The notes beneath the pieces are model-generated. The model had not been told where the DNA came from and did no database searches. It saw only the letters and a list, made by a program, of their open reading frames with translations. A stretch of DNA of 9,659 nucleotides from Chitinophagales bacterium. GTDB lineage: Bacteria; Bacteroidota; Bacteroidia; Chitinophagales; BACL12. The translations under genes and the position numbers were made by a program. Positions 7,693-9,659 of the stretch are shown here, one piece after another. Position 1 is the stretch's first letter, and each line of letters begins with the position of its first letter. Location: positions 1-9,659 of the forward strand of contig JACMJP010000127.1 in assembly GCA_014380545.1 (NCBI GenBank), in the 5' to 3' direction.

Positions 7693-7935
7693 TTGGGTTA
7701 TATTTTTATTCTTATAGGGTTATATTTTGACTTCAGGAGAAATAAACAACATGTTTTTATTCTCCTGAAGTTTACCTTCATTACTTTTCCTGTTACAGCC
7801 ATTCTTACAGTGCTTTTATTTTTACCGCTTAAAAATTATTCTGCTTTGTGGTTTATGTTTCCTGCTGCTGCATATCCTTTTTTGATGCTTGTGTATAAAT
7901 ATATTTATGAAACGTATTTATTGAAAACGAAATGA
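7693..7935 (+). CDS. Possible small membrane protein, non-ATG start (doubtful)
   Basis: The frame encodes 80 residues from a TTG at 7693 to TGA at 7933-7935. It has hydrophobic stretches at about residues 1-12, 21-46 and 50-69, separated by a basic loop (DFRRNKQH) and by LKNYS. The frame is open back to a TAA at 7666-7668, and the extra codons (LSFHLIEI) would complete the first membrane segment. No ATG occurs anywhere in 7626-7750, and no ribosome-binding or Bacteroidota promoter motif (TTTG / TAnnTTTG) is evident. In favour of coding: a coherent three-segment topology with a basic loop. Against it: no normal start, and a strong inverted repeat inside the frame. It could be a decayed fragment whose start was lost, or non-coding. 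No family was recognised. Confidence 0.35.
   Translation: MGYIFILIGLYFDFRRNKQHVFILLKFTFITFPVTAILTVLLFLPLKNYSALWFMFPAAAYPFLMLVYKYIYETYLLKTK
7730..7771. repeat. Long inverted repeat, possible operon terminator
   Basis: Bases 7730-7740 and 7761-7771 are perfectly complementary over 11 bp, with a further G.U pair possible (7729/7772). If 7741 is bulged, 7742-7746 can pair with 7756-7760, giving a longer imperfect stem. On the plus strand the 3' side is TTTACCTTCATT, a weak T tract; the other strand has none. It lies 105 nt after the stop of the last operon gene and inside the doubtful small frame at 7693-7935. A transcription terminator is the simplest reading. Confidence 0.6.
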
Positions 7936-7984
7936 TACCAATTATTTTAAATTGAAAGTGGATTATTTTGAATATTCTATTATA

Positions 7985-9659
7985 TCACCGCACCAAAATC
8001 ACAAACCCTTTTTCAATAATTTCAATAGTAGAATTTTCTTTGCTATAGTGTACCACCCAAACGTAAGAATCTATTTCGGCATCAATATTATTTACCTTGC
8101 CATTCCAGCCGGAAGTAATTTCATAGGAAGTAAATAATAATTCGCCCCAGCGGCTCCAAACTTCAAACTGGTATATATCGCCAATAGGGCTTTGAACCAC
8201 AGGTTTAAAATCATCGTTCAAACCATCATTATTCGGAGAAAATACATTGGGTATAATCAATGCCCCGCAGGGGTCAAGAATAGTAATTAGATCCTCCGCT
8301 TCACAGCCATCAGCAGTTGTAACTGTAACGCTATAACTTCCGGGATGAGCAGTTATAATAGAAGAAGTGGTTTCGCCTGTATTCCAGAAATAGCTTGCAC
8401 CTTCATTAAAAGCATCAAGCACAACCTGCACCCCTTCGCATGCTTCAATATCATTGCCCAGATCAACAACAGGAAGCGGAAATACAGTTACATCGGTGGA
8501 AACCGTTGCCTCACAACCATTGCTGTTAACCACGGTAACGGAATATTCACCCCCTGTGGTAACAAGATAGGTTTGAGCGGAGCTTCCATCCTGCCATTCG
8601 TAACTCACAAAGCCGGAACCTGCATCAAGCAAAAAACTTTCTTCATCACAAAAATCCAGAGAATCAGGCAGGCTTACATCAGCCGCTGCATAAATAATTA
8701 CATTCATGCTGTCGCTTGCCTGGCAACCGTAAGCATTGGTTACGGTTATAATATATTCGCCTTCATCAATAACTAAAATTGTTTGCGTTGTTTCGCCGGT
8801 GCTCCATTCATAAGAAGCATATCCATCACCCGCATCCAGTATATATTCATCGCCCTCACAAACTTCTATATCAGGACCAAGATCAACTTCAGGAAAGATC
8901 AGGTCGCCAAGATTAAATACCAATCCACCATCAGCCCCATTTTCAGAACCATGCGGTGTATCATCACAAAATGCACCGGGCGAATCGATAAAACCTTGTT
9001 CGCCTCCAATTAAATTTACTGTTACAGTAGCGGGTAATGATGCAGCAGAAAATCCAACATAACCACCACCGCCGCCGCCACCCGGGCCATGACAAGTGCC
9101 TGCCCAAAGTGTGCTCTCTATATCGCCACCATCACCTCCATGCACATCCACAATCAGCGCTGATGGAAAATCATCTACCCTTAATATTACGGCGCCACCG
9201 CCCCCACCGCCCCCCGCTCCTTCGCTGTCCGTAACTACTGTTACAGCATCACCTGCAGCTTTAATAGTATATCCCAAACCTTCAATAGTTGTGGCATTTA
9301 TAATTACAATTCCGCCTCCGTTAGCTCCGTCTGTTACTGATAAACCATTATCCTGTTGACCGCCACCGCCACCGCCACCCAGGAAGATACGGTCCACTGA
9401 GTAATCAAGAGATGCCGCACCCGGAGACCATATTTCATCATACACCCCGCATCCCGTCCATTCAAATGCACTGCGGCCTCCTGCACCAAAGTTTCCCCCA
9501 CCGCTTCCGCCATGCTGGCCTGTTCCGCTGCCTCCACCACCATTGGCAAGTTTACCTCTTCCACCCGCAAGGTCTTCATCCACTTCTGCAATTGCTTCGC
9601 CTTTTTGTCCTGCCTCGCAATCACCATAAGTAGCAGATGAAAAGTCAACAGCATAGTCA
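7985..9659 (-). CDS. Gly-rich/Ig-like repeat surface protein with type B T9SS sorting domain, 5' partial
   Basis: The frame is open from the window edge (codon 9656-9658) to the TGA at 7985-7987, giving 557 visible codons. A GTG at 9581-9583 is an internal Val, since the frame continues upstream with no stop. The N-terminal visible part (about nt 8890-9659) is glycine-rich, with G6-G7 clusters alternating with short beta-type segments (GGIVIINATTIEG, GAVILRVDDF) and four Cys. Three Ig/PKD-like repeats follow, at about 8680-8890, 8480-8680 and 8270-8480. Each has the pattern C(E/D)....LDA......Y.W..G......I....G.Y.(V/I)TV....GC. The last ~90 residues (7988-8260) match the type B, gliding-motility-associated CTD: IPNVFSPNNDGLNDDF, WSRWGELLF, GWNGK, then terminal KGFVILVR. 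The protein should be secreted by T9SS. Type B clients include large adhesins of the SprB kind, so adhesion is plausible but unproven. It is convergent with the plus-strand operon. Confidence 0.9.
   Translation of the reverse strand, partial: DYAVDFSSATYGDCEAGQKGEAIAEVDEDLAGGRGKLANGGGGSGTGQHGGSGGGNFGAGGRSAFEWTGCGVYDEIWSPGAASLDYSVDRIFLGGGGGGGQQDNGLSVTDGANGGGIVIINATTIEGLGYTIKAAGDAVTVVTDSEGAGGGGGGGAVILRVDDFPSALIVDVHGGDGGDIESTLWAGTCHGPGGGGGGGYVGFSAASLPATVTVNLIGGEQGFIDSPGAFCDDTPHGSENGADGGLVFNLGDLIFPEVDLGPDIEVCEGDEYILDAGDGYASYEWSTGETTQTILVIDEGEYIITVTNAYGCQASDSMNVIIYAAADVSLPDSLDFCDEESFLLDAGSGFVSYEWQDGSSAQTYLVTTGGEYSVTVVNSNGCEATVSTDVTVFPLPVVDLGNDIEACEGVQVVLDAFNEGASYFWNTGETTSSIITAHPGSYSVTVTTADGCEAEDLITILDPCGALIIPNVFSPNNDGLNDDFKPVVQSPIGDIYQFEVWSRWGELLFTSYEITSGWNGKVNNIDAEIDSYVWVVHYSKENSTIEIIEKGFVILVR
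9062..9381 (-). repeat. G+C-rich poly-glycine triplet runs
   Basis: Three clusters of CCG/CCA/CCC triplets on the plus strand (about 9062-9087, 9192-9220 and 9359-9381) encode runs of six or seven Gly in the minus-strand protein. The third is nearly a CCGCCA hexamer array. Shorter runs continue to about 9540. Gly runs alternate with beta-type segments, a pattern seen in glycine-rich secreted domains. Such tracts are prone to slippage. Confidence 0.8.

Larger units (their letters stand above)
7626..7984. other. Convergent intergenic region
   Basis: This 359-nt stretch separates the plus-strand operon from the convergent minus-strand gene. It holds the doubtful membrane-protein frame and the inverted repeat. 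The first 65 nt and the last 50 nt are A/T-rich with no further strong hairpin; a 5-bp CAATT/AATTG stem around 7940-7955 is too weak to call. No promoter, RNA gene or mobile-element end was seen. Confidence 0.7.

Noticed and set aside
7936..7984. Short CAATT/AATTG stem as terminator of the minus-strand gene
   Set aside because: There are only five A/T-rich pairs with no clear T tract; too weak to call.
8345..8776. 143-codon open frame on the plus strand, and other plus-strand frames between 7952 and 9633
   Set aside because: They lie antisense to the domain-supported minus-strand gene. The Pro- and His-rich ones are shadows of the poly-Gly codons.
9581..9583. GTG (minus strand) as start of the glycine-rich gene
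   Set aside because: The frame continues upstream without a stop to the window edge; the gene is truncated by the window.

Overview
The window looks like a chromosomal stretch from a member of the Bacteroidota. The evidence is an A/T-rich sequence, starts without Shine-Dalgarno motifs, and four large secreted proteins that all end in type IX secretion system (T9SS) sorting domains, three of type A and one of type B. I cannot place it below phylum from the sequence.

Plus strand, 1-7625: three tightly packed genes, 10 and 11 nt apart, that read as one operon whose promoter lies upstream of the window. Gene 1 (5'-truncated) carries delta-60-type repeats, a fibronectin III-like domain and a type A C-terminal domain (CTD). 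Gene 2 (1288 aa) has a signal peptide, a block of seven ~60-residue repeats, two complete Asp/Cys-rich MopE-type metal-binding modules, a second block of seven repeats, a half-length MopE-type module, two Ig-like domains and a type A CTD. Gene 3 (747 aa) matches the second half of gene 2: seven repeats, one complete MopE-type module, two Ig-like domains and the type A CTD. Each repeat block holds exactly seven units, which suggests seven-bladed beta-propellers.

7626-7984: a convergent intergenic zone. It holds a possible 80-codon membrane protein with no ATG and, inside that reading frame, a long perfect inverted repeat (7730-7740 / 7761-7771). The hairpin could be the operon terminator.

Minus strand, 9659-7985: a 5'-truncated gene for a surface protein with a glycine-rich N-terminal region (poly-Gly clusters encoded by G+C-rich triplet runs), three Ig/PKD-like repeats and a type B T9SS sorting domain. 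Its glycine-rich part is strikingly G+C-richer than the plus-strand genes.

All four large products are expected to cross the inner membrane by Sec and the outer membrane by T9SS, and then be anchored to the surface or released. They look like modular adhesin or binding proteins; no enzyme active site was recognised. I see no tRNA, rRNA, CRISPR array, transposase or defence system. The most interesting signals are the modular duplication history (a CTD segment 69/71 identical in DNA between genes 1 and 2, and exact 27-nt and 21-nt repeats inside gene 2), the constant seven-fold repeat number, and the hairpin inside the small frame.
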